DNA of 64,000 nucleotides from contig CAZHAK010000001.1 in NCBI GenBank assembly GCA_964530625.1, positions 270,861-334,860 on the forward strand. The letters are read 5' to 3'. The first letter of the stretch is position 1; each line of letters opens with the position of its first letter. The notes under the pieces were generated by a model, which was given only the letters and a program-made list of their open reading frames with translations, was not told where the DNA came from and did no database searches. A program made the translations under genes and the position numbers. Shown in pieces: positions 8,696 to 18,219 of this stretch. Source of the DNA: JABWCQ01 sp964530625 (GTDB lineage Bacteria; Electryoneota; RPQS01).

Positions 8696-11600
8696 CTATG
8701 CGAGCTTCTTGTTCGACGCGCGTTGCCGAACCGTGCTCTTCTTGACAACGGATTCAGTCAGATAAACTGCAAGCTTCTCCGCTGTGCGCTTCCAGTTATA
8801 TCTTCCGGCTTCAGCCTTTGCCTTACGCGACCACATCTGCCGCACCTCCGGCTCAAGCAGGAGCTGCTTGGCCGCAGCCGCCAAATCTTCCGGACTCTCC
8901 GCGCGAACATAAATCGCCGCGTCGCCACAGGTCTCTTCTTGTGCGGCCTGCTTTGCGACGATAACCGGCGTCCCGAGGGTCATCGCGTTCATAAGTGACA
9001 ACGACAATCCTTCAAGCAAACTCGGATTCAACAGTGCAACCGCATCGAGATACAGTTTAGCCATATCCGCGTCACTTAAACTCGTCGGCATGACCAACAG
9101 ATCCAGATCAATCCCGTCCCGCTCAACCGCTATGCGCAGTTGCTCAATCGCTTTTTCATTTAGATTGCAAGCCAACACGAGCTTGATCTTCGGCTCAACG
9201 GTCTGCTTAATCTCTTGCACTGCCTGCAACACAACACGCAGATTCTTCACAGGCGAAAGCTCTCCCGTATGCAGGAAAAACGGAGTCTTTGCATTAGCAA
9301 GCTTCTTTAACTCAGGATTCTCATAGCTTGCTCCGGCAAATTCCTTTGCTAGTGTTGGGCCGCCGTGAATCGTCCGCATGCGGGCAAGCTGCATTCCGAG
9401 TCGAATCTGCATTTCCTGAACCGTTGCTTGCGTCGTGCAGAAGAACAGATCACAGTGAACTTTTAGCGCGTTCAAGGCATGCAAGTATCGTTCGCGCAGC
9501 ATCGGATTATGCGTCAGATAAAACTGGGGATATGTCAACGGAATCAAATCATTCATGACACACGCGACCGTCAATCCGGCCTCCTTCGCCACACGAATGG
9601 AGTCTGTAGTCTCGTCACTCAATGGATTCGGAAGGAACAGCGCTTGCGCTCCCGAAATCGACAAATCCTTCCATCCGATGACTGAATAGCTGTTCGCCAC
9701 ACCTGCCGCGGTCAATCTCTTCTTCAGCGACTCAGTGTTCGCAGCCGCCAACTGTATCGTCCACTCAGGACGAACTTCGCGCAAATTGTTCAGCAGTTCA
9801 ACAAAATATTGAGCCGTATCCGTTGCGAGCAGCGCATCATCTGTCAGCATGTCCGCATCAAAGGCAACCGTGATGCTCGGGCCCGGCGTCACTTCAAAGT
9901 GCGGCAGTGTCTGCGCGCGCGCCGTCACACGAATGTTAGGCCGCTTCGCTTCGCTGTTGATGTCGATTAAGTAGAAGTCTAATTCATTTGAGCAATCCAA
10001 TTCGTAATCCTGCGCGCCAGCTTCAGTGAGCCACGCGTCAACCAACTGCCGGGTAACGAGCCAGCGATGTTCAATGTTATGTACCAAATCGGGATTATAG
10101 TTTGGCTTGTCCACGTTTGGGATTGTTACCAGCACGCGCTTGCCGACGCGCATACATTCACGCAGAGCAACCACCGCCTGTTCCCACTCGATGTGCTCGA
10201 AAATCTCCGGCGACATCACGGTATCGAACTCTTTGTCTGCATAGGGCAAACCCGTCACGACATTCCCGTAACGAAATTTCACCGACGGCCTCAATGCACT
10301 TGCGACGTCAAGCCGCTCGCGATAAATGTCAACGGCTTCGTGACCTTTGCAAAAATCTACGACATAGCCATTAGCCGGGCCGATCTCGAGAATCCGGCCC
10401 GTTGCTTTGCTCGCTAACCATCTCACGCGTTCGCGTTGCAATGGTTCGGTATATATTTCGTCGGGATGAGTGGCGTAGAATTTCAACAAATCCGTCGTGC
10501 AAGCCGGATCGTGCGTAATAACCTGTTCGTAAGCCGCAAGGTTGTGCCGCGCGAAATTCTCCCAGTTGTTTTGTCCCGCGTAGTCAATCAACTCGTTGCG
10601 AAGACTGCGCGCAAGAAACGGATTCGTCAGCGCGCGGCGAAGCGCATGCGGAAGATCAAACTGCTCTGTCGTGCGGAGCGTCACGGGCGAGTTCAGATCA
10701 AGCGCAGGCGCATTGCTGGTTACAACCGGACGTCCTGTCGCCAAGGCACGCGTCAAACATGCCGAACCTTCATAGCGCGAACTTTGATAGTTCAACACGA
10801 TCACGTCGCACGCTTGCAGCGTCACGGTCAATTCGTCTTCGGGAATAAAATCAGCCAGAAAGCGAATCTTATCCATCAGATTCAGCTCGGTCACCCGATT
10901 CATGCAGTTGAGTAAGTATTGCGTTCCCTCCTCACTGCTCGGATGCGGCGCGCCGATCACCAGCAGTTTTACGTCAGTCGTCTGCAACAGCTGCGGCATG
11001 GCATTTATGAGTTCCAGTACACCCTTATGCGGATCCATCATGCCAAATGTTGCAATGACCTTCTGCGACGAATCCCAATCAAGCGCAAGTTTTGCTTCGG
11101 CTAAATCGGTAAACCGCAAGTCCGAAATCGGCAATGGCAGACAATTCACGCGCTCAGGAGGCGCGCCCAATGCGACCAGCTCAACGATGTTCTGCGGATG
11201 ATGCACCCAACACGTGTCGCTGAATCTCGCGACAGTTGCCAATGCGGTGTCGCGCGTTTCGGTCGAATGAAAGGTCGTGACAATGCGAATGCCAAGCTCG
11301 CGAGCATGCCGAATCACATTCAGAAGCCAGCCGTCTAAAGAGAACATCCCGCCGTGATTGACGTGCAGAACTTCAATTTTGTGCTTAATCAGAAGCGGCA
11401 GAATCTCTTTACCGCCTTCCGGCTCGCGAGTCCAACACCGTACGACGTTTGGCAAGTCAGAGGCGGTAAGGTCGGTCGTCTTCTCTGCCAAAATCAATAC
11501 GGTCTCACCTTGGTTGGTGAGAGATTCACACAGTTGCTCGGCATAAATGGCCAATCCGCAACGCTGATTATACGTTGTGAGCAAGGCGACACGGACGTCT

Positions 11601-14500
11601 TTCAAATCAGTCATCGGACTTTCCTTTTTGTCCAGCGGTATGATGCGGCCATCATCAAGTCGCATGAAACCGTCTTCAAGATAATAGTTGTCGGAATCTT
11701 GGATCATCAAGTCTTTCCAGCGCGCGAGCAACTTCTGATAGTTGGCGCTGCCCTTATCATGACCGGAAACTGTTTTCGATTCGTGATGATAGATTTTGCT
11801 CTCCGGACAGTACCAAACCTTGCGGCGCGTCTGCGTGACCTTCATGCACAGGTCAATATCTTCGCACGAATTGATGTAGCTTTCGTCAAAGCCGCCCACC
11901 TCCATAAATAGTTGCCGCCAAATCAGCAAGCAGCTTCCCGCGATAAACTGAAACGCGCGCGGCTTGTTGACAGCCGGATGATCAATTTGGAGTTGATTGT
12001 TGTAGATGCTGTGCACATTCGCGTTCTCGTCGCACACAATACCAGCCTGCTGAATCGTCGTCGTTTTCGGATAAATCTGCATGTTGCCGACAATCCCGAT
12101 AGAGCGGTCAGCGGAAATCGCCTTGACCATCGCATCCAGCCAGTTATGCATGACTTCTGTGTCATTATTCAAAAACACCACAAGCTGTCCGCTTGACGCG
12201 CGCGCGCCATCATTGCAGGAGCGCGCAAAACCATAGTTTTGTTCATGTGTGATCACTTGAATCTTGCCTCCAAGACTCTGCAGATACTCAGATGTTCCAT
12301 CCGTCGAGCCGTCATCCACGACAATAATCTCATGCGGCGTGCGTTCCTGCGACACAAACAGTGAGTTCAAACATGCTTTTGTATAACTCAAATTGTTAAA
12401 CACCGGAATCACTATAGACGCGACAGGCTTCTGCTTTGGCAAAACTTTCACGTCAGGCTTTGCCACAAAAATAAACTGCTGTGCAGTCAGTTCGTTCAAG
12501 TCCTGCGGTGTCACGTCGCGCAAAACCAATCCACCTAAATCCAGCGTCATCGTTTCCTGCGGCAGGGTGTTCATCTGCTGTTCATAGAGTGGATCGCGCA
12601 CCGTCTCCACAAGCTCTGCGCGCAAACCTGCCGACGCGAACAACTGTTCCATGTCCTGCTTAGCAAAGAAACGCAAATGCGTACTGTCGAGGATACCGTA
12701 TTCCTGATAGTTCCACGAACCTTCCAGCAGCTTGCCAATCACCCCAAGATTTCTCACATTAGGCAGACTCGCGACAATGCAGCCGCTTGGTTTCAAGTGG
12801 GCCATAAGTTTTTGCAGCGCGTTCCACGGATTTATCAGGTGTTCCAGTACGTCGCCGCACAATATGCAATCAAACTGCTGCGGAGCAAACGGCAGTGTGT
12901 CCGCTTCCACGTCCAGCACATGCACGTCCGCCAAAGCCTGACGCGCCACGCTTGCGACTTCCGGATGGATTTCAATTCCGGTGACGCGAGCACCCGTAAG
13001 CTGTTGAATGAGCTTGCCGGTCGCGCCGTTACCGCAGCCGACGTCCAGCACTTCGCGCGCGTTTTTCGGCACACGTTCCGCCAAGTTACGCCGCGCGTTT
13101 GCATAGTAGTAATCCGGTTTGAGAGTTTGTTTCTCCACCTTCGTCTGTCCCTTCATGATGGTATCAGGTCGTCCGTCCCACGGCGCGAGCATCATCTGCG
13201 GCTGATCGAGCAAATGCTCGTAGTAGCCTTCGTTCGCGTGCTTGACGTCTTTGCTTTTGTTCCAAGTATATTTCCGCAAGCGATCTTCAGGATACATATA
13301 TCCTAAGTGTTCAATCTTAATATCCGCGCGAATTCTCTCGCCTGCCAAATTCTGCGGAACGCGCTCACAATGCAGATTTCCCGCATGAAGCGTAGGTTCA
13401 AAGTTCAATTCGCTCCACTTCTGCGAAAGTGGCCGGAACAGGCAGGGGTGATAAATACCCGTATAAATCCCGTCTGTGCGGTAGTGCTTGTGATCATTCC
13501 ACAAGTATAGAAACTCAAAATCAATTTGCGACACATTGGAAGTACAAGTGTGAATCGCTTCAAGCATCCGCGCCGGAGCCGTAGGTTCTAAAAGTTCGTC
13601 TCCGTCAATACAAAGCAACCAATCGAACGAATGCTCCTTTACCATCGCGTACATCCGGTTCTTATCACGCGCTTTATCGGTTTCACTTTCTTCACAGCGC
13701 GAATACGCCACGACAGCCGGGTGAACTTTGCAAATGTCGGGAGTCTTATCCGTCGAGCCGTCGTCATAGACAATAATCCCGTCGCAAATGCGCGCGGCAT
13801 TGTCCAACACTTCGCGCAGCCAGCGATCTTCATTGCGGATATTCATCATCGCAAAAATCACCGGATGCTTGGTCGTTTTCTGATTTGACGCTTGCGCAAT
13901 CAGCGTATCATCCGACGCTCCGATAGTCACACTCTCAAAAAACAGCGAAAACAACGCGCGCAATTTCTCATCCGTCCAGAGCACCGCGTGTTCAGCATGA
14001 TACGCCGCTAAATCATCAGGCACAGCCACAGTCAGCGAGCCTTTGTTCGTCAACACCCGCGAGCATTCTTTAACCAACGGAAGCGTATGACTAAGCTCAG
14101 AGAACAATCCGGTAATCACGATGCCGTCAAAATGACCGTCAGGAAACGGCAGTTTGCTTCCTTCAATCAGTTTCGCTTGCACCTTTTCAGTTTCAGTGCG
14201 CGACATCGTTCTGCGCACGTCTTCGGTTGCGGCTAGCGCGAGCGGTGACCAATCGGCCAACGTGACCGTGAAGCCCTGCGCGACAAAAGTTTTCAGCGCG
14301 TCACTGCGGCCATTGCCCAAAATCAGCAAGCGGCCTTTGCACTTGGTTTTCATGCAGACATATTTGTCAAGTCCGTCAGGAGTCGCGGAGGTCGTGCCTA
14401 AGAAATCATTATTACGGATACCGGGTGCGCCAAAGAGATTGTCGCGGCGCTGTTTTAATATCTCGAACGGGGATTTACGGAATGAGCTTTGGGTTGCCAT
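8696..14500 (-). CDS. Giant multidomain glycosyltransferase/methyltransferase
   Basis: 1934 aa in one uninterrupted frame. Domains in order: SAM methyltransferase (~57-205, LLILGNGRSDAL); GT2 (~213-440, IFAMMNIRNEDRWLREV, VYDDGSTDKTPDI, CIDGDEL); methyltransferase (~480-640, EVLDVGCGNGATGKLIQQ); second GT2 (~690-930, ASIVIPVFNNLSYTKACLNS, VVDDGSTDGTSEYL, FLNNDTEVM, SCEDIDLCMK); GT4 (~965-1330, VALLTTYNQRCGLAIYAEQL); methyltransferase (~1365-1500, RILEIGPANGYVVDFCKG); second GT4 (~1540-1915, FFLHTGELSPVKNL, NPSLLEGLSLSLMNAMTLG). No signal peptide or membrane segment, so it likely acts in the cytoplasm on a lipid- or protein-linked glycan, adding and methylating several sugars processively. The acceptor is unknown. 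It stands alone, divergent from a PNGase F-like gene. Confidence 0.88.
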   Translation of the reverse strand: MATQSSFRKSPFEILKQRRDNLFGAPGIRNNDFLGTTSATPDGLDKYVCMKTKCKGRLLILGNGRSDALKTFVAQGFTVTLADWSPLALAATEDVRRTMSRTETEKVQAKLIEGSKLPFPDGHFDGIVITGLFSELSHTLPLVKECSRVLTNKGSLTVAVPDDLAAYHAEHAVLWTDEKLRALFSLFFESVTIGASDDTLIAQASNQKTTKHPVIFAMMNIRNEDRWLREVLDNAARICDGIIVYDDGSTDKTPDICKVHPAVVAYSRCEESETDKARDKNRMYAMVKEHSFDWLLCIDGDELLEPTAPARMLEAIHTCTSNVSQIDFEFLYLWNDHKHYRTDGIYTGIYHPCLFRPLSQKWSELNFEPTLHAGNLHCERVPQNLAGERIRADIKIEHLGYMYPEDRLRKYTWNKSKDVKHANEGYYEHLLDQPQMMLAPWDGRPDTIMKGQTKVEKQTLKPDYYYANARRNLAERVPKNAREVLDVGCGNGATGKLIQQLTGARVTGIEIHPEVASVARQALADVHVLDVEADTLPFAPQQFDCILCGDVLEHLINPWNALQKLMAHLKPSGCIVASLPNVRNLGVIGKLLEGSWNYQEYGILDSTHLRFFAKQDMEQLFASAGLRAELVETVRDPLYEQQMNTLPQETMTLDLGGLVLRDVTPQDLNELTAQQFIFVAKPDVKVLPKQKPVASIVIPVFNNLSYTKACLNSLFVSQERTPHEIIVVDDGSTDGTSEYLQSLGGKIQVITHEQNYGFARSCNDGARASSGQLVVFLNNDTEVMHNWLDAMVKAISADRSIGIVGNMQIYPKTTTIQQAGIVCDENANVHSIYNNQLQIDHPAVNKPRAFQFIAGSCLLIWRQLFMEVGGFDESYINSCEDIDLCMKVTQTRRKVWYCPESKIYHHESKTVSGHDKGSANYQKLLARWKDLMIQDSDNYYLEDGFMRLDDGRIIPLDKKESPMTDLKDVRVALLTTYNQRCGLAIYAEQLCESLTNQGETVLILAEKTTDLTASDLPNVVRCWTREPEGGKEILPLLIKHKIEVLHVNHGGMFSLDGWLLNVIRHARELGIRIVTTFHSTETRDTALATVARFSDTCWVHHPQNIVELVALGAPPERVNCLPLPISDLRFTDLAEAKLALDWDSSQKVIATFGMMDPHKGVLELINAMPQLLQTTDVKLLVIGAPHPSSEEGTQYLLNCMNRVTELNLMDKIRFLADFIPEDELTVTLQACDVIVLNYQSSRYEGSACLTRALATGRPVVTSNAPALDLNSPVTLRTTEQFDLPHALRRALTNPFLARSLRNELIDYAGQNNWENFARHNLAAYEQVITHDPACTTDLLKFYATHPDEIYTEPLQRERVRWLASKATGRILEIGPANGYVVDFCKGHEAVDIYRERLDVASALRPSVKFRYGNVVTGLPYADKEFDTVMSPEIFEHIEWEQAVVALRECMRVGKRVLVTIPNVDKPNYNPDLVHNIEHRWLVTRQLVDAWLTEAGAQDYELDCSNELDFYLIDINSEAKRPNIRVTARAQTLPHFEVTPGPSITVAFDADMLTDDALLATDTAQYFVELLNNLREVRPEWTIQLAAANTESLKKRLTAAGVANSYSVIGWKDLSISGAQALFLPNPLSDETTDSIRVAKEAGLTVACVMNDLIPLTYPQFYLTHNPMLRERYLHALNALKVHCDLFFCTTQATVQEMQIRLGMQLARMRTIHGGPTLAKEFAGASYENPELKKLANAKTPFFLHTGELSPVKNLRVVLQAVQEIKQTVEPKIKLVLACNLNEKAIEQLRIAVERDGIDLDLLVMPTSLSDADMAKLYLDAVALLNPSLLEGLSLSLMNAMTLGTPVIVAKQAAQEETCGDAAIYVRAESPEDLAAAAKQLLLEPEVRQMWSRKAKAEAGRYNWKRTAEKLAVYLTESVVKKSTVRQRASNKKLA

Positions 14501-14731
14501 AACCGCCTGCCTTTGGGCAAAGTTCTTGAGAAGGAGAAATTACGCATAGCATTGAGCAAGGAGTGTACCAGCATTCATGACAGTTTTGGCTATTGATTAT
14601 TAAAAACTTAACGGAGTCTATGGGATGTCTGGCGGCAGAAACTGCCTTTTCTATAAGGAGAGCTCATGCCCTTTCCTTTGTTGGAAGTTTGACGTATTAT
14701 GGATTACCTTGACTAACCAATAGAATTCTCC

Positions 14732-15730
14732 ATGAAGATTTTTCTTTCCTTACTGTTATGCCTAATTGCCTGTGAATCGTCACTTGCTCAAACCGTCAAC
14801 GTCTTCGACCGCGTCTCTCTGCATTTTTCACCCGACAGTTCGGGAAAGTTCTTGCGCACTGGTGAAACCGCGCTCGACAATGGTCGGGTGATTGAAAAAC
14901 GAATCACCCTACCGACGATTACACAACCCACGCGCATCACTGCCAAACTTTGGCTGCATCCGGTGCCGATGGATGAATTGAAAGTCGCGGATAGATATGA
15001 TCGCGGCGGTAACGTGAGGTTGCTCTTGGCCGACTCGCTCGAACTTGAAGTCTTGAGATTCATCACGTCGTTTGGCGGCGAAACCTCACACGAAGCGGAC
15101 GTGACTCAGCTCGCGCCGGTCTTGCAAGGGAAACAAACTCTCCGCGCCTCGGTGGATACATGGGTGAGTCCGGGCTGGGAGCTTGACTTCGCGCTCGAGT
15201 ATGTCCCCGACACCACGGCGCAGATGCCCGACTACGTCGCGCCGATTTATTATCAGGACTCCTTCACCCAAGAGAAGATGCCCGCCGGAATTTCGACGGA
15301 CATCACGCCTCCCGATTCGTTCGCTTATTCCGTAATCTATTACACCTCAACCGGACACTGCACGGACGGTCGCGACGAAGACGAATTTGTCTCGAAAGCC
15401 AACGTGATTTCCGTCAATGATCGAGTGATAGAAAGATTCAGACCGTGGCGCGACGACTGCAAGAATTTCCGGCCCGTCAATCCCTATTGCGCGCGCTGGA
15501 CCAACGGCTGGTGGTCCTCAGATTTCAGCCGCAGCGGCTGGTGCCCCGGCGACATCGTCCTGCCGCATCAGATTGACGCGACAGACGTGTTGCAAAAAGG
15601 GAAACAAAAAGTCTCCATCAGTATCGAAAACATGCGTCCCAAGAACGAAGAAGGCCACTTCGGCGTCTGGAAAGTCTCAGCCTACGTAGTAGGGTGGAAG
15701 CAAGAACCCAAGCTCTGGCAAAACTGGTAG
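14732..15730 (+). CDS. Secreted PNGase F-like peptide N-glycosidase
   Basis: 332 aa with an N-terminal hydrophobic signal. It contains LIAC at residues 11-14, compatible with a lipobox, or an SPase I site after SLAQ. The two jelly-roll halves of PNGase F are recognisable: ADRYDRGGNV...LRFITSFGGE corresponds to the DEWDRYANV...GRFITPY region that holds the catalytic Asp, and the second half has SVIYYTSTGHC, DEDEFVSKANVI, RFRPWRDDCKNF, SDFSRSGWCPGDIVLP. The family cleaves the amide bond between Asn and the glycan of N-glycoproteins. It could recover host or algal glycans, or act on surface glycans made by the neighbouring giant transferase (inference). A terminator lies ~100 nt downstream. Confidence 0.85.
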   Translation: MKIFLSLLLCLIACESSLAQTVNVFDRVSLHFSPDSSGKFLRTGETALDNGRVIEKRITLPTITQPTRITAKLWLHPVPMDELKVADRYDRGGNVRLLLADSLELEVLRFITSFGGETSHEADVTQLAPVLQGKQTLRASVDTWVSPGWELDFALEYVPDTTAQMPDYVAPIYYQDSFTQEKMPAGISTDITPPDSFAYSVIYYTSTGHCTDGRDEDEFVSKANVISVNDRVIERFRPWRDDCKNFRPVNPYCARWTNGWWSSDFSRSGWCPGDIVLPHQIDATDVLQKGKQKVSISIENMRPKNEEGHFGVWKVSAYVVGWKQEPKLWQNW

Positions 15731-15825
15731 CTTCCGGTTTCCGCCGTTCCTACGGGGGATACAAGGGGGTCAAGCACCCAAGCAGATACAAAAGTCAGTC
15801 AATCCAAAAAAGTCAGGTCAACCCC

Positions 15826-15851
15826 AAGCCGCGACCCCATCGCGGCTTTTT
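15826..15851 (+). terminator. Intrinsic terminator after the PNGase F-like gene
   Basis: Stem AAGCCGCGA / TCGCGGCTT (15826-15834/15840-15848) with a CCCCA loop and a run of T to 15851. Confidence 0.85.
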
Positions 15852-16096
15852 CCGTCCCCTTTCGCACGAGGCGATATTTGTGCCCAGAACCCCCTAAAGC
15901 GGGTCATTACCTGTAGTTAATCAGGTCGCTTTACCCCTTTACGAAAAGCCGTATGCCTCCGATTCCTTCGTATGAAGAGCGCAAAAAATCGAACAAAATC
16001 GGCAAATACTACCTAGTCAATGAGTTACGCGGGTGAATCCACTTGAAGTTGACTTGGCTTTGGCCGCAACTTTTTGAAGTAGTACGTGAGTTTCCC
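15852..16096. other. Non-coding stretch
   Basis: Part of the 483-nt gap between two plus-strand genes. Short open frames here show no family features; no RNA gene recognised. The preceding terminator and the promoter candidate that follows are listed separately. Confidence 0.5.
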
Positions 16097-16125
16097 TTGA
16101 CGATTAAGTCGTCTTAGTATATTTT
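16097..16125 (+). promoter_or_regulatory. Candidate promoter of the 16.2-kb surface protein
   Basis: TTGACG (16097-16102), a 17-nt spacer and TATTTT (16120-16125), about 90 nt before the start codon. It matches a vegetative -35/-10 pattern, but promoter consensus in this lineage is not known to me. Confidence 0.35.
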
Positions 16126-16213
16126 ACATACTGATTCTAGATATAGCTCAAAGACTAAATCCACAATAAAACGATCTTGGTGGTTCGTAAATCCTCATTT
16201 AAGGAGTCCTGGT

Positions 16214-18007
16214 ATGCGTAAGTTATTGATTTTGTGTGTTATGGCCTGTCTAGGCCTGTCCATGATGGCGTTTGCGGATGTAGTTCCGAATCGTAGTCTC
16301 ATGGGCGAAAGCCGTGATTTGGTGATTCCAGTTGATCGTACGGGTTCGTGCGTATTGACCACGTTGGCTGGTACGGCAACGGTGAATTCGTTTGGTTGGG
16401 ACGGTCAGGATGCCTACGCAGCCTATATCGATCCTGCGACCGATGGTGACGGCGGCTGTTCAGCTCCGTTTTATCCGTTTGCAATCACGTCCGTTGACGT
16501 GCCGCTGTTGTTCTTCTTCGATTCGACCGGTATCGGAACGACAGTGAATTATCGTGTCAGCATCTACTGCCCGAAAGACGTTACGACCGGTACCGTCCCG
16601 CAGAATTGCAAAGGCCCCGGCGAAGAAATTTGTGGCGTTGACGTCAGCTACACAGTGACGCAAGAAGACTTTGATTCGCCTAATACCTTTGTGCAGAATG
16701 TGGCTTTGAACTGCTGCGTAAGCGGCCCGTTCTATGTGGCGGCTACGTTCATCAGCTACGACGGCGATCCCGGGTTGGCCCCGACCCCCGGTTTTGACTT
16801 GACCATTGGCTCGCCGACAACTGAGCGTTGCGACAATTGGTACAATTTTAACCTTGGTGCTGGCCAGTGCTGGCTGGTTGGTATTCTTGACTTCGGTTGT
16901 GGTGCAAGCTGCTCGCCCGGCGACGTAGCGCTGTTTGTGAACGGCGATGCAGGTGTAACGTCCTGTGAACCTGTCGCTTGCGTGCCTTGTGATCGCAATT
17001 ATCCCGGTGACGATGCCAGCGACCCGATCATTGTTGACGACCCGAGCTGGTACAGTGTTATTGATCTGTGCAACTATTGCAGCGATTATGATCTCGCGAC
17101 GGACGGCGGAAACTTCGGTGGCTGGTCCGGACATGGTCAAGACGTTGTCCTGCGTTGGACCTCAATTGCTGATCCGACGTGCTTCCGTGTTACGATTACG
17201 CCTGTTGCCGAATGTGACGAGTTTTTCCGTATTCGCTCATGGTTAACCGACGAAATCATTGGCCCGCTGTGGCAGGGTTCGCCGCTTTATCCGGGTGTTG
17301 GTCAACAGCAAGAGTATGACTTCTCTGGCACAGGCGGCCCGAATGATTTGGGTTGCTGGCTGCCGACGACCTACACGTTGACGATTGACTCGCGTCAGTA
17401 TTGCTGCTGCCCCGTGATCGTCCGTTTCAACGGCGATAACGTCTTGGGTGTTGAGCTGTCAAGCTTTGCGGCGATCGCTGGCAACGGCCAAGTGACCTTG
17501 GATTGGCGCACGGATGCCGAGAGCGATATCGCGCGTTGGGAAATCAGCCGTAACGGCGAATTCTTGACCGAAGTAAACGGCCTTGGCGACAGCCCGACGG
17601 GTCATCGTTATACGTTCGTGGACAACGACGTAGTGAACGGCCAGACCTACAGCTACAGCTTGACCGCTTATGACATCAGTGGCGCCGCCACGGTGTTTGG
17701 TCAAGTTGCGCAAGCAACTCCGAATGCAAATTCCGGCATCGTGACCGAATACGCGTTGATGCAGAACTACCCGAACCCCTTCAACCCCTCCACCACAATC
17801 AGCTACACCGTTCGTGAGCTGGGTGACGTCGAGCTGAAGGTCTTCTCGATTGACGGTCGCGAAGTTGCGACGTTGGTGAACAGCGCACAAGAAGCCGGTA
17901 GCTACTCCGTTGACTTCGATGCTTCCGGTCTTGCCAGTGGTATGTACCTTTACAAGATGTCGGTGAACGGTTTCACCGCGACTCAGAAGATGGTGTTGAT
18001 GAAGTAA
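16214..18007 (+). CDS. Cysteine-rich T9SS-exported surface protein with FN3-like domain
   Basis: 597 aa. Signal peptide MRKLLILCVMACLGLSMMAFA, preceded by AAGGAG 7 nt before the ATG. Residues ~25-400 are unrecognised and rich in cysteine pairs (CCVSGPF, CVPCDRNYPGDDA, CNYCSDYD, YCCCPV), probably disulphide-bonded outside the cell. Residues ~415-505 form an FN3-like domain (VELSSFAAIAGNGQVTLDWR). The last ~85 are the T9SS sorting domain (QNYPNPFNPSTTISY, GMYLYKMSVNG, KMVLMK). Likely a structural or adhesive surface protein; no catalytic motif seen. Followed by its own terminators, so monocistronic. Confidence 0.8.
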   Translation: MRKLLILCVMACLGLSMMAFADVVPNRSLMGESRDLVIPVDRTGSCVLTTLAGTATVNSFGWDGQDAYAAYIDPATDGDGGCSAPFYPFAITSVDVPLLFFFDSTGIGTTVNYRVSIYCPKDVTTGTVPQNCKGPGEEICGVDVSYTVTQEDFDSPNTFVQNVALNCCVSGPFYVAATFISYDGDPGLAPTPGFDLTIGSPTTERCDNWYNFNLGAGQCWLVGILDFGCGASCSPGDVALFVNGDAGVTSCEPVACVPCDRNYPGDDASDPIIVDDPSWYSVIDLCNYCSDYDLATDGGNFGGWSGHGQDVVLRWTSIADPTCFRVTITPVAECDEFFRIRSWLTDEIIGPLWQGSPLYPGVGQQQEYDFSGTGGPNDLGCWLPTTYTLTIDSRQYCCCPVIVRFNGDNVLGVELSSFAAIAGNGQVTLDWRTDAESDIARWEISRNGEFLTEVNGLGDSPTGHRYTFVDNDVVNGQTYSYSLTAYDISGAATVFGQVAQATPNANSGIVTEYALMQNYPNPFNPSTTISYTVRELGDVELKVFSIDGREVATLVNSAQEAGSYSVDFDASGLASGMYLYKMSVNGFTATQKMVLMK

Positions 18008-18051
18008 TCTTCATCGCTCGTATTCTGGCCTTGTGATAAAACAATATCTGT

Positions 18052-18094
18052 GACGGATAGACCGCGGGGCTTTCGGCTTGGCGGTCTATCCGTC
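18052..18094. terminator. Long hairpin downstream of the 16.2-kb gene
   Basis: A 14-bp perfect stem (GACGGATAGACCGC at 18052-18065 with its complement at 18081-18094) and a 15-nt loop, 45 nt after the stop codon. There is no T-tract, so it may stabilise the 3' end rather than terminate by itself. Confidence 0.6.
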
Positions 18095-18115
18095 CGGTGT
18101 CTTCAAAACAACCAG

Positions 18116-18155
18116 ATACGGGCAGGAGCAATGGCTCTCATGCCCGTATTTTTTT
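18116..18155 (+). terminator. Intrinsic terminator
   Basis: Stem ATACGGGCA / TGCCCGTAT (18116-18124/18141-18149), with an inner GAGC/GCTC pairing in the loop, followed by seven T (18149-18155). It separates two secreted-protein genes. Confidence 0.85.
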
Positions 18156-18219
18156 CCGGTGAGCATTCGGGTTCACTGGGTCCCAACCGAAGGTTTTTCA
18201 ATATTATCCGGAGAGAACC

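Noticed and set aside
15694..15897. 67-codon plus-strand frame after the PNGase F-like gene
   Set aside because: Overlaps the end of that gene and runs through its terminator; no family features.
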